From contig JAVYNU010000009.1 in assembly GCA_038735125.1 (NCBI GenBank), forward strand, positions 21,016-85,015: DNA of 64,000 nucleotides, written 5' to 3'. The translations under genes were made by a program, and so were the position numbers. This stretch comes from Ignisphaera sp. Its GTDB lineage: Archaea; Thermoproteota; Thermoprotei_A; Sulfolobales; Ignisphaeraceae. Below, piece after piece: positions 54,652 through 63,316 of the stretch. Below the pieces are notes generated by a model. It did no database searches and was not told the origin of the DNA. It worked only from the letters and a program-made list of their open reading frames with translations. The stretch's first letter is position 1, and every line of letters begins with the position of its first letter.

Positions 54652-55116
54652 CTATTCTTCTAAATATTCTTCCTCCTCAGATTCTTCCTCGAACTCTTCT
54701 TCAAATGAAGTAGAACTTCCAAATTGCTTTATAGCCTCCCCTAATGGTAATCCCGTTTTCCTTAACTTAGCTGCCAAGTTCCCCCATCTTTCTCTAAATT
54801 TTGTTGGAACCAATGGTCTAACTCTCTTAGTATTCTTTCTAGGTATGTAATTCTGCTCCATACCAGGTAATGCTAGAGCTCCATCAGGTAGCTCTATAAG
54901 CTCATCTCTTTCAATGAGTTTGACAAGGACCTTTCTTAATCTATCCTCACCAGCAACACCTGCAAACATTTCTCTAAGCTCTTTCCAAGTCATTGGCCTT
55001 CCATTATTTCTAATTGTCTCTTTAATAAGATTCTCTAACTCCTCTTCCGTTGGCGCCTTGAAAACCTCAATGTCAATGTCTTCATAAAGCTTTTTAAGTC
55101 TTATCATGCTTCTCAC
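54652..55116 (-). CDS. Winged-helix protein with acidic tail
   Basis: A 154-residue protein. Residues ~22-80 form a winged helix (EELENLIKETIRNNGRPMTWKELREMFAG, DRLRKVLVKLIERDELIELPDG), then a basic linker (IPRKNTKRVRPLVPTKFRERW) and a strongly acidic Glu tail (residues ~139-154). The layout suggests a chromatin- or transcription-associated factor, similar in style to other small crenarchaeal wHTH proteins. Start could also be ATG 55107. Monocistronic. Confidence 0.65.
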   Translation of the reverse strand: MRSMIRLKKLYEDIDIEVFKAPTEEELENLIKETIRNNGRPMTWKELREMFAGVAGEDRLRKVLVKLIERDELIELPDGALALPGMEQNYIPRKNTKRVRPLVPTKFRERWGNLAAKLRKTGLPLGEAIKQFGSSTSFEEEFEEESEEEEYLEE

Positions 55117-55243
55117 CCTATATACTTTTTACTCCAGTAAGAGTATAGGATCATTAAAGTTTTTAAGCTTTTCTATCTTGAATGGACTATCACTGCTCCA
55201 ATTTTATATGGTAACACCATCTACATATTTATCTTGATCTAGT

Positions 55244-55531
55244 ATGAATCAGGTTAAATTAATTGTAATGGGGTCTAAAATAGAGGATGTGGAGAAGTGT
55301 GGTAGGGTTGCAGAAAAGGTTAAGAAGACCTTAGCAAAATACACGCATGTAGAGATTCTTTTTGTAAATGCATCACCTCCCTCAGGTATTTTGTTGAATG
55401 GTGAGGAAATCGTTTCATGTGATGAGGAAGAGGAGACAATTGATTACATAATATCTAAAATCGCTTCATTTAGTAGTAATAAGCTTATCAAAGGTGTTGT
55501 CATGGCAGCAGCAGTGTTTAAGAATGTCTAA
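55244..55531 (+). CDS. Small hypothetical alpha/beta protein
   Basis: A 95-residue protein with beta-alpha-beta pattern: VKLIVMGSKIEDVEKCGRVAEKVKKTLAKYTHVEILFVNA, then a loop (SPPSGILLNGEEIVSCDEEEE) and a helix. The pattern looks like a thioredoxin-like or small Rossmann fold, with Cys at ~22 and ~64, but no CxxC. Function unknown. Followed by a 251-bp gap with nothing recognisable. Confidence 0.6.
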   Translation: MNQVKLIVMGSKIEDVEKCGRVAEKVKKTLAKYTHVEILFVNASPPSGILLNGEEIVSCDEEEETIDYIISKIASFSSNKLIKGVVMAAAVFKNV

Positions 55532-55782
55532 AAGAGTTATAAATGTTCTCGTTTCTATGGCAATAATTTAGTGAAACAGTTAAGTAGTATACAATGGCAA
55601 AGTAGATAACAGAGATTTAACTATCCCTAAGAATAACTCTTTATTTCACAAGGTCTTAGAGAATCTATGAGAACCCCAAGATGATATTTATATGCATTGA
55701 TTAAATATGAAACTCCGTAGCTATACAGCTTATATTCTCTTTTAAATGTTTGTTTATTAAAAGATTAGAGATAGTATAGGGT

Positions 55783-56520
55783 GTGGCAATGGAGATAGAT
55801 GAGAGGGAGCTTATCGTTGAGGTACTTTCAAGTCTTAAGAGATTTTTCAAGTTCAAGGAGCTGGAAGAAATATTGAACGTTACTGTACCAACTCTTTGGC
55901 GCTATGTACATGGTGATATAAGGCCTTCGACTGACAGGGCACGACAAATGTTATCAAAGCTATTGGATCAGGATATAGTGAACAAATTGAGGGAGAGGAT
56001 AATCAAGGTGGATGATGAGGGTGTTATCAGAACATATGACATTGTTTACAATATAGACTTGCTCAACTATGCCTCAATAGATGCATTGTTATGGGCTCAG
56101 AATATGGGATTCAGTGCTGTTGCAACTGTTGAAACTGATGGAATAGCCCTAGCTACATTGATATCGAAAAGATTGAATACAAAAATAGTTGTAATTAAAA
56201 AGAGGAAGGAGGTTGGATACAGTAAGTTTATTGAGGTAAGCTATGTCACGCGGGCTCCACCAGAAGTAATCTCTTTGTATCTTCCTGAAGCTGTTCTAGA
56301 ATATGGTGATAAAGTTCTTGTGGTTGACGACCTTGTGAGAAGCGGGAGGACCAGCGCAGCTGTATTTGAGCTGTTAAAGAAAGCTGGTAGTAGACCAATA
56401 GGCTTCTACGCTCTTGTGGGTATAGGAAATCAATGGAGGCCAGTTATAGAGAGATATGTTGGGAGTAACTATAGAGTGCTTTTCTATGTGCACACAGATA
56501 AGAATAGAGATCTCATATGA
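55783..56520 (+). CDS. HTH-phosphoribosyltransferase regulator (GfcR-like)
   Basis: A 245-residue protein. Residues ~1-65 are an HTH (ELEEILNVTVPTLWRYVHGDIRPS); ~90-230 are a type I phosphoribosyltransferase domain with the PRPP motif VLVVDDLVRSGRT (~184-196) and a flexible loop YSKFIEVSYVTR. It resembles archaeal PyrE2-like regulators such as GfcR, which sense nucleotides or phosphorylated metabolites rather than catalyse. GTG 55783 or ATG 55789 start. It is the first gene of a tight three-gene operon; its stop overlaps the next ATG by 4 bp. Confidence 0.82.
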   Translation: MAMEIDERELIVEVLSSLKRFFKFKELEEILNVTVPTLWRYVHGDIRPSTDRARQMLSKLLDQDIVNKLRERIIKVDDEGVIRTYDIVYNIDLLNYASIDALLWAQNMGFSAVATVETDGIALATLISKRLNTKIVVIKKRKEVGYSKFIEVSYVTRAPPEVISLYLPEAVLEYGDKVLVVDDLVRSGRTSAAVFELLKKAGSRPIGFYALVGIGNQWRPVIERYVGSNYRVLFYVHTDKNRDLI

Positions 56521-57122
56521 AGAAATTGAGAATAGCAGTCATACAAGCAATTGATTATGGAAAATGTAGAGAGGTTGTAGATAAGTTAAAGTCAGGACAT
56601 TTTGACTTAATAATGCTATGCGGTGGCGTAGGACAGTGTCTAGATGTTTTAAAAATTGATAAAAGTGTTTATGGTATAGTAGATGTAGATGACGATATAT
56701 ATATCGTGAAGGCTCTAAAAGATGCAGGAGCATATGTAGCGGGCTCACTACGCTTTATAGATGAGGGTATATGCATTAGCGGAATTGATGCGAAAAATCC
56801 CATTCAAAACATTGAAAGACTTAAAGAAAAACTGTCGCCCAACTGTTTTCTCACCCTATTACTATCTCACTACTCTCTAAAAACATCTTCATGTTCTAGA
56901 ATCAAGTTGCTTGGAAAGGATTTGAATATTGGGATAAAAAACATATTTAGGGATGTGAATAAACCCGCAAGACTTTTGTTTATATCTTGTAACAGGAGTT
57001 ACCAAAGCGACATGTGTATAGATATCCTAGACCCCAACACCATATTAGTCTCTACCAACAAACAGTTTATTTCATTATTAATTGATGTACAAGATCTTGG
57101 AATAGTTGTGCTAGGAGAATAG
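56517..57122 (+). CDS. Degenerate calcineurin-like phosphoesterase-fold protein
   Basis: A 201-residue protein whose layout resembles small metallophosphoesterases: an N-terminal strand (LRIAVIQAID), a second strand where the GD motif would be (FDLIMLCGGVGQ), a third with YGIVDVDDDIYIVKALKDAG in place of the GN-D region, then ICISGIDAKNPIQNIERL and FLTLLLSHYSL, where one His survives. The usual D-x-H, GD and GNHD metal ligands are mostly replaced, so it is probably not a classical phosphoesterase. It lies between an HTH-PRTase (4-bp overlap) and a B12-type radical SAM gene (3-bp gap). Assignment by pattern only. Confidence 0.55.
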   Translation: MKKLRIAVIQAIDYGKCREVVDKLKSGHFDLIMLCGGVGQCLDVLKIDKSVYGIVDVDDDIYIVKALKDAGAYVAGSLRFIDEGICISGIDAKNPIQNIERLKEKLSPNCFLTLLLSHYSLKTSSCSRIKLLGKDLNIGIKNIFRDVNKPARLLFISCNRSYQSDMCIDILDPNTILVSTNKQFISLLIDVQDLGIVVLGE

Positions 57123-57125
57123 CAG

Positions 57126-58685
57126 ATGACTATAAACAGCGATTCCTTAGTGTTTAAACCAAGAAAAGAAAACTATGTTATAGCGAAGAAAGGTAGACCT
57201 AGCGATATTAAAATAGGCATAATGATGACTATACCCTATAAAGCAGCCACATCATCACTATTCTTTCAAATGGCCTATACATATCTGAATAGCTTAGAAT
57301 ATGTTCATGTCTACAGATATGTTTTTGACATTGATGGCAAGAGAATTGAGGCCCTAGACACTGAGATGAGCATTAAAAAACTTGATGCCATTTTAATTTC
57401 GTTGCCCTTCGAGCTAGATTATGTTACAGCCGCTTATATCCTTCATAAACTTGGTATAATGCACAAAGAGAAAGGGTGGTCAAAGCCTTTGGTTATAGCT
57501 GGGGGGCTAGCACCAACATCAAATCCTTTGCCACTAGCGAATATTGTTGATGTTGTTGTAATTGGTGAAGCAGAGAAGGTTCTGGACAAAATTGTCTATT
57601 CTCTAGTAGAGCAAAATCCTGTGAAAGCACTTGAGGATATGCCATGTATTGGTGTAACACCTTTTCCTGATATTAAAAGAAAATGCTTTGCTGAAGACCT
57701 AGATAACAGCTATCATCCTATACAGCAATTTTACTCGCCTGATGAAGAGCCGGTCTATGGCCATGGGATTAGGGTTGAGGTCTCTAGGGGATGTCCATAT
57801 CTATGCGCATTTTGTATGGAATCTCACGTTCTATATCCATTTAGATATAGGAGTGCTTCAACATTAGAAAGAATTGTTGCAAAAGGAATTGAGTTTCTCA
57901 AGATTCCAAGAACAATTTTATATTCCCTATCCTTATTTAGTGTACCTGGCATAGACAATTTCCTAAATAAGCTTGTAGATAATAATATAAAAGCTTCAAT
58001 TCCATCAATAAGAGTGGAGCATGTAACTTCAAATAGATTGGAGATTATAAAACTCTTAGGTCAGAAAACTATTACATTAGCACCAGAATCACTTATAACT
58101 AGCCATAGTTGTCGAATTGGAAAATGTTATAGCATTGACCACTTAGTCGAAGCTGTGGATACTTCCTATAGATTGGGATTTGACCATGTAAAGCTATATC
58201 TAATAACTGGTTTTCCAGATCTAAGTGTTGATGATGAATTACGTGCATTTAAGGATTTTATGCATAGGCTAAGTTTCGTAAAGAAAAGAAAGTTTATTGA
58301 AATATCTCTGAACCCCCTTGTCCCAAAGCCGTGGACCCCATACCAATATCTTCCACCTGAATATGTTCTAAAGGCTAGCAAAACCGTTCACATATATGAA
58401 TCTTTTAGAAATAGTATTGCAGATCTTACAATTTTAGATCCTAACTGGGCTTTTGCACAAGCTGTTATTGCATTGGGTAGTAGAGAAACATCAAACCTTA
58501 TAATTGAGTGGGCATTGCATGGACTAGGATTGGGGGGATTTAAAAAGGCTCTTAGATCCTTAGACCAAGAATACAAGAAGTACATAAAATATGGTTGGAA
58601 GACACCCCCATGGTATGATGTAGTTGATGTAGGTATACCAATGAAGTATCTAGAGTTAAGAGCAAGGTTTCTAAAGACCTTGTAG
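57126..58685 (+). CDS. B12-binding-type radical SAM protein (second copy)
   Basis: A 519-residue COG1032-type protein. The N-terminal region (~30-190) has Rossmann-like strands (LDAILISLPFELDYVTAAYIL, KPLVIAGGLAPTSNPLPLANIVDVVVIGEAEK) typical of the cobalamin-binding-type domain, then the radical SAM motif CPYLCAFC (CX3CX2C, ~226-233). LITGFPDLSVDDELRAFKDF is the later barrel segment. Substrate unknown. Third gene of the HTH-PRTase operon, so it may act in the pathway controlled by that regulator. Its 3' end overlaps the convergent MDR-like gene by 15 bp. Confidence 0.8.
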   Translation: MTINSDSLVFKPRKENYVIAKKGRPSDIKIGIMMTIPYKAATSSLFFQMAYTYLNSLEYVHVYRYVFDIDGKRIEALDTEMSIKKLDAILISLPFELDYVTAAYILHKLGIMHKEKGWSKPLVIAGGLAPTSNPLPLANIVDVVVIGEAEKVLDKIVYSLVEQNPVKALEDMPCIGVTPFPDIKRKCFAEDLDNSYHPIQQFYSPDEEPVYGHGIRVEVSRGCPYLCAFCMESHVLYPFRYRSASTLERIVAKGIEFLKIPRTILYSLSLFSVPGIDNFLNKLVDNNIKASIPSIRVEHVTSNRLEIIKLLGQKTITLAPESLITSHSCRIGKCYSIDHLVEAVDTSYRLGFDHVKLYLITGFPDLSVDDELRAFKDFMHRLSFVKKRKFIEISLNPLVPKPWTPYQYLPPEYVLKASKTVHIYESFRNSIADLTILDPNWAFAQAVIALGSRETSNLIIEWALHGLGLGGFKKALRSLDQEYKKYIKYGWKTPPWYDVVDVGIPMKYLELRARFLKTL

Positions 58686-59528
58686 AGACACTATTGCGGG
58701 GTGTGTTAGCTTTGTGAGGTAAATTGACGTATCTAAGGGTTTTATTCGAGAGATTATAACATCTTTGAGTTTTTCATAGACTTGGATACCATTGCTTATA
58801 TCTCCAAAAACCATTGGTCTTAACAATATGCCACTAGATGATTTGAACTCCATAAGTCTCACTAGCGTCATTAGCTGTGGATGAATTATTATGGTCGCTC
58901 TTTCTTTGGCCATTCTAGGTATTAGTGACAATACTAGGGGATCGTATGTAGCTATAACAGCTACGTCGTATAAAGGGTTTGCATCATATATTGAGATATG
59001 TTCGCCTTTTACAATGTCAGGCCATAGTGTGTAATTCGGTATTGTATATATCTTTGATGAAGTTAATTGGGACTCTAGGGCAAACGGCATTATAGACAAG
59101 TCTTTGCCTACAATCAACACATTGGCGCCTTCCACAGTTTTAACTAGGTCTTTTGATATTGAAAAAGTTGCTATGATTAGTGCCTCCAGATCATTGAAAC
59201 CCTTGGCGTTGAATGATGTGAAGGCTTTGCTATCTGCTATGTGAATAGATTGAGCCACACCATTACTGCTAGCATAAACAATCACTTTGTCGCCTTCTCT
59301 AATATTAGAAACATTTACACCAACACCAATAACCCTTCCCATGCCAACAAAACCCATTGCGAACTCGCTTGTTTGTGCAATAAGCATACACTTTGTGAGA
59401 GCCTCATCAGCTATTGACATGTACACATAACTTATATTAACAGCTATCTCGCTTCTCCCAATGATAAACCCACTATACTTTTTTACAACAGGCTTTCCAC
59501 AATAAGGCACAACTATTCTTTGATACAA
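58671..59528 (-). CDS. Degenerate MDR/alcohol dehydrogenase-like protein
   Basis: A 285-residue protein with the medium-chain dehydrogenase outline: an N-terminal GroES-like part (SEFAMGFVGMGRVIGVGVNVSNIREGDKVIVYASS at ~53-88) and a Rossmann-like half (ANVLIVGKDLSIMPFALESQL). The catalytic zinc ligands (Cys, His) are not visible and the GxGxxG dinucleotide loop is eroded to VGKDLS. It may have lost dehydrogenase activity, or be a specialised relative such as the glucose-dehydrogenase/threonine-type. Monocistronic, convergent with the radical SAM gene. Confidence 0.55.
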   Translation of the reverse strand: MYQRIVVPYCGKPVVKKYSGFIIGRSEIAVNISYVYMSIADEALTKCMLIAQTSEFAMGFVGMGRVIGVGVNVSNIREGDKVIVYASSNGVAQSIHIADSKAFTSFNAKGFNDLEALIIATFSISKDLVKTVEGANVLIVGKDLSIMPFALESQLTSSKIYTIPNYTLWPDIVKGEHISIYDANPLYDVAVIATYDPLVLSLIPRMAKERATIIIHPQLMTLVRLMEFKSSSGILLRPMVFGDISNGIQVYEKLKDVIISRIKPLDTSIYLTKLTHPAIVSLQGL

Positions 59529-59652
59529 AGCCTAAAGCACCATTCAACTAATTTGATGCAACATAAAAACTTATATTTTTAGACCCTATCGCTATTTTTA
59601 ACGCATTAGGTGAATAGTTTTTGGCATAACACATAAAAACATATTTAAAAAC

Positions 59653-60843
59653 TTGTACTCACAGGAGGCAAAGGTATTAGAAGAAAACTTTGTCTCTCTT
59701 GAAATACCAGCGGTAAGCGATAAGATAATCAACTTTGCAAGTGGGTTGCCAGACCCACGCACAATTCCTGTAAAAGATATTGAAGCTATCGCCATAGAGG
59801 TTCTTGAAAAATATGGCTACAACTCTCTACAATACGCTCCATCAACAGGATTCGTCCAGCTCATCAATGAGATTTCAAAGTTTGTTTATAGAACCAGAGG
59901 ACTAAAAACCAATTCGGATAACATAATTGTTGTCTCTGGATCCCAACAAGGCTTAGATCTCATATCAAGGGTTTTCTTAGATCCTGGTGATGTTGTTGTT
60001 GTTGAAGAGCCTTCGTATATACTGGCTTTGAATGTATTCAAGTTAAGGAGAGTGAGATTTGTTGCTATACCAGTTGATGATAAGGGAATGAAGGTGGAAA
60101 TGTTGGAGGATATTATTAGGGAATATAGCAGAGAAGGGATGAGAATTAAACTTGTTTATACGATGCCAATAGCTCAGAACCCCACAGGGACTACTATGTG
60201 CGATGAGAGGCGAAAACATCTTCTAGAACTTGTAGAGAGATATAACTTTGTTATAGTTGAAGATGATACATATGGTCTTTTAACCTTTGAGGAAGAGACT
60301 CCAAAACCTATAGCATCCATAGATAAATCGGGTAATGTCATCTACCTCTCTTCTTTTAGCAAAATTTTGGCACCGGGGTTACGCATTGGACATATAATAG
60401 CTAGTGATGATGAAGTAACAAAGAAAATGCATATAATGAAACAGTTCATGGATCTGGGAACATCTACCCTAAGCCAACTCATCGTTGAGGTAGCTCTTAA
60501 GAAGGGTATTGTTGATAAGGTAGTCGAATATGCAAAGAGGCTGTACAGACTCAAAAGAGATATCATAATAGAGCTTATAGACGAAGAGTTTTCGGATGTG
60601 GTATCGAGAACCAGTCCAAAAGGCGGTTTCTACACCTGGTTAAAGCTCAATAGAAATGTTGATACCGAAAAAATTTTAGAATTGAGTAGGAAAAAAGGCG
60701 TGGTCTTCACCCCAGGGAAAAGATTTTGCATAAATGAAAATAAGTGTCTAGATGCCATGAGATTGAGCTACTCTAACCCATCTGAAGATGATATAAGAAT
60801 TGGGATACGTATACTAGCTGATATATTATGTGGGGTGCTATAG
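59653..60843 (+). CDS. PLP-dependent aminotransferase (2-aminoadipate/MocR-type family)
   Basis: A 396-residue fold-type I aminotransferase. FASGLPDPRTIP at the N terminus, VVSGSQQGLDLISRVFLDPGD, MPIAQNPTGTTM (cofactor Asn), DDTYGLL (Asp/Tyr) and SSFSKILAPGLRIGHI (Schiff-base Lys) are all present. Length and N-terminal ASGLPDP favour 2-aminoadipate/alpha-amino-acid transaminases (LysN/kat-like). The start is uncertain: TTG 59653 is the only candidate, and a strong AGGAGG lies inside the first codons without a start codon at the right distance. A 118-residue gene follows by 6 bp. Confidence 0.85.
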   Translation: MYSQEAKVLEENFVSLEIPAVSDKIINFASGLPDPRTIPVKDIEAIAIEVLEKYGYNSLQYAPSTGFVQLINEISKFVYRTRGLKTNSDNIIVVSGSQQGLDLISRVFLDPGDVVVVEEPSYILALNVFKLRRVRFVAIPVDDKGMKVEMLEDIIREYSREGMRIKLVYTMPIAQNPTGTTMCDERRKHLLELVERYNFVIVEDDTYGLLTFEEETPKPIASIDKSGNVIYLSSFSKILAPGLRIGHIIASDDEVTKKMHIMKQFMDLGTSTLSQLIVEVALKKGIVDKVVEYAKRLYRLKRDIIIELIDEEFSDVVSRTSPKGGFYTWLKLNRNVDTEKILELSRKKGVVFTPGKRFCINENKCLDAMRLSYSNPSEDDIRIGIRILADILCGVL

Positions 60844-60849
60844 ATCCAT

Positions 60850-61206
60850 ATGTTTCTTAGTAGTGGAAAGCTTGTTAAAAACCCTCAGTTAATCAGGAGA
60901 TATGTGGATGAGGCTAGGAAGAGAGGCATAGATTTGTCAACGGTATTGCCAAACGAAGAAGATATCGATTTAGTTAGAAATGCTTCAAAGCGCGCTCTTG
61001 TTATGCTTAAAATAATGGAGGATTTAATACAAAGGTTTTTGAAGAGAATAGATCCACGCATAGCTAAGGAAGTGTTTAAAGAGGTGTTAAATGAGGATGT
61101 GGATGAGGCGACAGCAACATATTTATTAGCCAAAGAGTTTTCTGCATGGACTCTAGAAATAGCCGAGGCATTGAATTTGATAAAAATCGACGAGAAAATA
61201 AGGTGA
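60850..61206 (+). CDS. Small helical hypothetical protein
   Basis: A 118-residue all-helical protein: NPQLIRRYVDEARKRGIDLS, NASKRALVMLKIMEDLIQRF, KRIDPRIAKEVFKEVLNED and LLAKEFSAWTLEIAEALNLI. No motif recognised. It starts 6 bp after the aminotransferase stop and probably shares its transcript. ATG start. Confidence 0.6.
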   Translation: MFLSSGKLVKNPQLIRRYVDEARKRGIDLSTVLPNEEDIDLVRNASKRALVMLKIMEDLIQRFLKRIDPRIAKEVFKEVLNEDVDEATATYLLAKEFSAWTLEIAEALNLIKIDEKIR

Positions 61207-61281
61207 AACAAAGTATTTTAATTTTCTGAACTCGTCTTGCATATTATGGGATACAATTTTCGTTATTGAAGGGTAAGCGAA

Positions 61282-61770
61282 ATGAGTAGCAATATGCATA
61301 TCAGGATAAGGCCTGCAGGTGAAAAGGATATAGACTATGTTATTGCTATAAACATAGAGTGTTTACCTGAGCACTATCCTCTCTCGTTTTGGTTAGAGCA
61401 TCTGAATAAGTATGGCGATGTTTTCTATGTTGCTGAAGTCAATGATAATATTGTTGGCTATGTGCTAACTCGTATTGAGGAAGGAGAATCATTTTTTTAT
61501 CCAAATAAAAAGGTTAAGAAAGGCCACATTGTAAGCATTGCTGTTAGAGAAAGTTATAGAAGAAGGGGTATAGCAACATATCTTTTATCAGCTGTTCTAG
61601 GAACCCTGGGCTACGCATATGATGCGTCAGAGGCATATCTAGAGGTTAGAGTCAGTAACACGCCTGCAATAAAGCTCTATGAAAAATTCGGATTTGTGAT
61701 AATAAAAAGACTCGAGGAATATTATCTCGACGGCGAAGACGCATATCTGATGGCCAAAAAACTAAAGTAG
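61282..61770 (+). CDS. N-terminal acetyltransferase (RimI/Ard1-like GNAT), copy 2
   Basis: A 162-residue GNAT protein. VRESYRRRGIATYLLSAVL is the acetyl-CoA loop; EAYLEVRVSNTPAIKLYEKFGF and the tail EYYLDGEDAYLMAKK match archaeal Ard1 N-alpha-acetyltransferases. It shares the YYLDGED-YLM tail with copy 1 at 31481. This copy is the closer match to the canonical Ard1 and is probably the main N-terminal acetyltransferase. ATG 61282; monocistronic. Confidence 0.88.
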   Translation: MSSNMHIRIRPAGEKDIDYVIAINIECLPEHYPLSFWLEHLNKYGDVFYVAEVNDNIVGYVLTRIEEGESFFYPNKKVKKGHIVSIAVRESYRRRGIATYLLSAVLGTLGYAYDASEAYLEVRVSNTPAIKLYEKFGFVIIKRLEEYYLDGEDAYLMAKKLK

Positions 61771-61774
61771 GTAT

Positions 61775-62218
61775 TTAAGCATCGCTAAGATTTAGAACAT
61801 TAATTTCCACGCTTTCCATCTGAGCTACGCAGAAAAGGTTTGCAATAGTCCTTGGAATGACTACACCATTTGATACTACAAACAGCAGGTCTGAAAATGT
61901 TAAGCATTTCAAAGCTTCATCGTATCTATGTTTAGCTACAGAGTAATTGCCACTACACAAACTAATAACGTTCTTATTACCTATTGGAGCATTGCCACAG
62001 AGACTTATTATGCATGAAACCTCATTTAGTTTTGCAATAGAATCAACTATATTTTGAACAAATTCCACATTATCATATTTGTCACAATGCATTGAGGAGA
62101 ATAGACAGGACTTTCTGTCACATGCTAAATCTCTGTATATCACTGCAATAACTATAGCAATTCTCTTTCCTCTAGGGATCTGAGTTGGAAAATTATTCTT
62201 TGTTATAGTCTTGATCAT
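61775..62218 (-). CDS. Hypothetical protein, 147 aa
   Basis: A 147-residue alpha/beta protein with seven cysteines. Strands RIAIVIAVIYRDLACD, EVSCIISLCGNAPIG and DLLFVVSNGVVIP suggest a Rossmann-like fold. DRKSCLFSSMHCDKYD holds possible metal ligands. It is convergent with the acetyltransferase (4-bp gap). Weak resemblance in style to the degenerate phosphoesterase-like protein, but no claim of homology. Function unknown. Confidence 0.55.
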   Translation of the reverse strand: MIKTITKNNFPTQIPRGKRIAIVIAVIYRDLACDRKSCLFSSMHCDKYDNVEFVQNIVDSIAKLNEVSCIISLCGNAPIGNKNVISLCSGNYSVAKHRYDEALKCLTFSDLLFVVSNGVVIPRTIANLFCVAQMESVEINVLNLSDA

Positions 62219-62266
62219 AATTTCAGCAGTATTATTAAGCTTAAGACTTAAAAACTTTCTATATCT

Positions 62267-62701
62267 TCAGCGACTTTCCATCGCTATGTTTCTTCTAATC
62301 AATTCTATTGTTGAGTACATATATTCTTCAACGACAGTGGCATGTTTCTTTCTTATATGATCTTCTATAATCTGTATTGGAAGCTCCTCACCACAGACCA
62401 TGCACTTAACGAAAGCACCATTAAGTTTTCTTACAATGGGCTTAATCTTAATTACCACCGGTACAGCATATTTTAAGAGTACCCTTGCCTTTGTAGCAGA
62501 CCCCATTTTTTCAATGATACGTTGAGCATATCCCCTTACCTGATGCTTACTCAAGCCATATTTTAATGCTACTACACTAGGGCTCTCACCAATAATAAAG
62601 TAATCAGATAACGCATTGACAACGTTATCCTTACCTGCAAGCACCTTCACAATTAGGTATTCTAAAACGTCTTCAGCTGAGGATCGCATCAAAATTCCCA
62701 T
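62267..62701 (-). CDS. HTH and C2H2-like zinc-finger regulator
   Basis: About 144 residues. The middle (SVVALKYGLSKHQVRGYAQRIIEKMG) is a helix-turn-helix, and the C-terminal part has CMVCGEELPIQIIEDHIRKKH, a C-x2-C-x12-H-x4-H zinc finger. Both support DNA binding. Start 62701 (or 62689) is preferred to 62719, because a TATA tract ends directly before 62719 and transcription would begin near 62704. Divergent from a ribbon-helix-helix gene 269 bp away. Confidence 0.68.
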   Translation of the reverse strand: MGILMRSSAEDVLEYLIVKVLAGKDNVVNALSDYFIIGESPSVVALKYGLSKHQVRGYAQRIIEKMGSATKARVLLKYAVPVVIKIKPIVRKLNGAFVKCMVCGEELPIQIIEDHIRKKHATVVEEYMYSTIELIRRNIAMESR

Positions 62702-62987
62702 AAAAATGTTAATTTTCATAAAAATATATAAGCTGGCTACCCAATTGACATCAAAACTAATAATATTGCTTTATAAAAGGAACCGATTTGAGCATATTAT
62801 GAATATATTTTAAGCATTTCTATAGTAATACCTAGCATCGGCTATACAGCTTCACAATATAAACTTTGAATAGTCATTGCAATAATATCTTGAATATGCA
62901 TGGATTTCTGACACATGATGACATTGAGAGATATAGATAAATATTTTGTCGCATAAAATTATGAGCTACACAGTAAAGTGGAGGTAG

Positions 62988-63230
62988 ATGTATATGAAAT
63001 ACAAAAATGCTGAAATAGAGCTAGATATTGTGGCAACTAAGGTTATTTCTGTAAAAATCGACATTGAAACATTGAATGAAATGGAGGACTTATGTAGAAA
63101 GCATCATTATAGAAGTAGATCCGATTTTATTAGAGATGCAATAAGATTATATATTAATATACTTAAACAAGTCAATGATAAAAGTAAGTTAGAGGAATTG
63201 CTTAAACATTCAAAAAACTGTATGGCTTGA
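62988..63230 (+). CDS. Ribbon-helix-helix DNA-binding protein
   Basis: An 80-residue CopG/NikR-N-like regulator. VISVKIDIETLNEMEDLC is the beta ribbon and first helix, RSRSDFIRDAIRLYINIL the second helix, the classic RHH pattern. Such proteins dimerise and bind operator DNA, and often control transporters, plasmid-type functions or toxin genes; the target here is unknown. GTGGAGGT precedes the start. The upstream 269-bp gap shared with the HTH-zinc-finger gene has no gene. Confidence 0.8.
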   Translation: MYMKYKNAEIELDIVATKVISVKIDIETLNEMEDLCRKHHYRSRSDFIRDAIRLYINILKQVNDKSKLEELLKHSKNCMA

Positions 63231-63316
63231 TTAAATAATAGATGTAGTAGATAAATTTATCAAACCACAACAGCCAAACTTTTAACATGGTAAAAATATT
63301 AAACACAGAAAACTGT

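Noticed and set aside
62894..62950. Possible C/D sRNA (CTGA, CAC spacer, ATGATGA) before the RHH gene
   Set aside because: D' and C' boxes are good but no second CTGA follows at guide distance and no upstream box C is visible.
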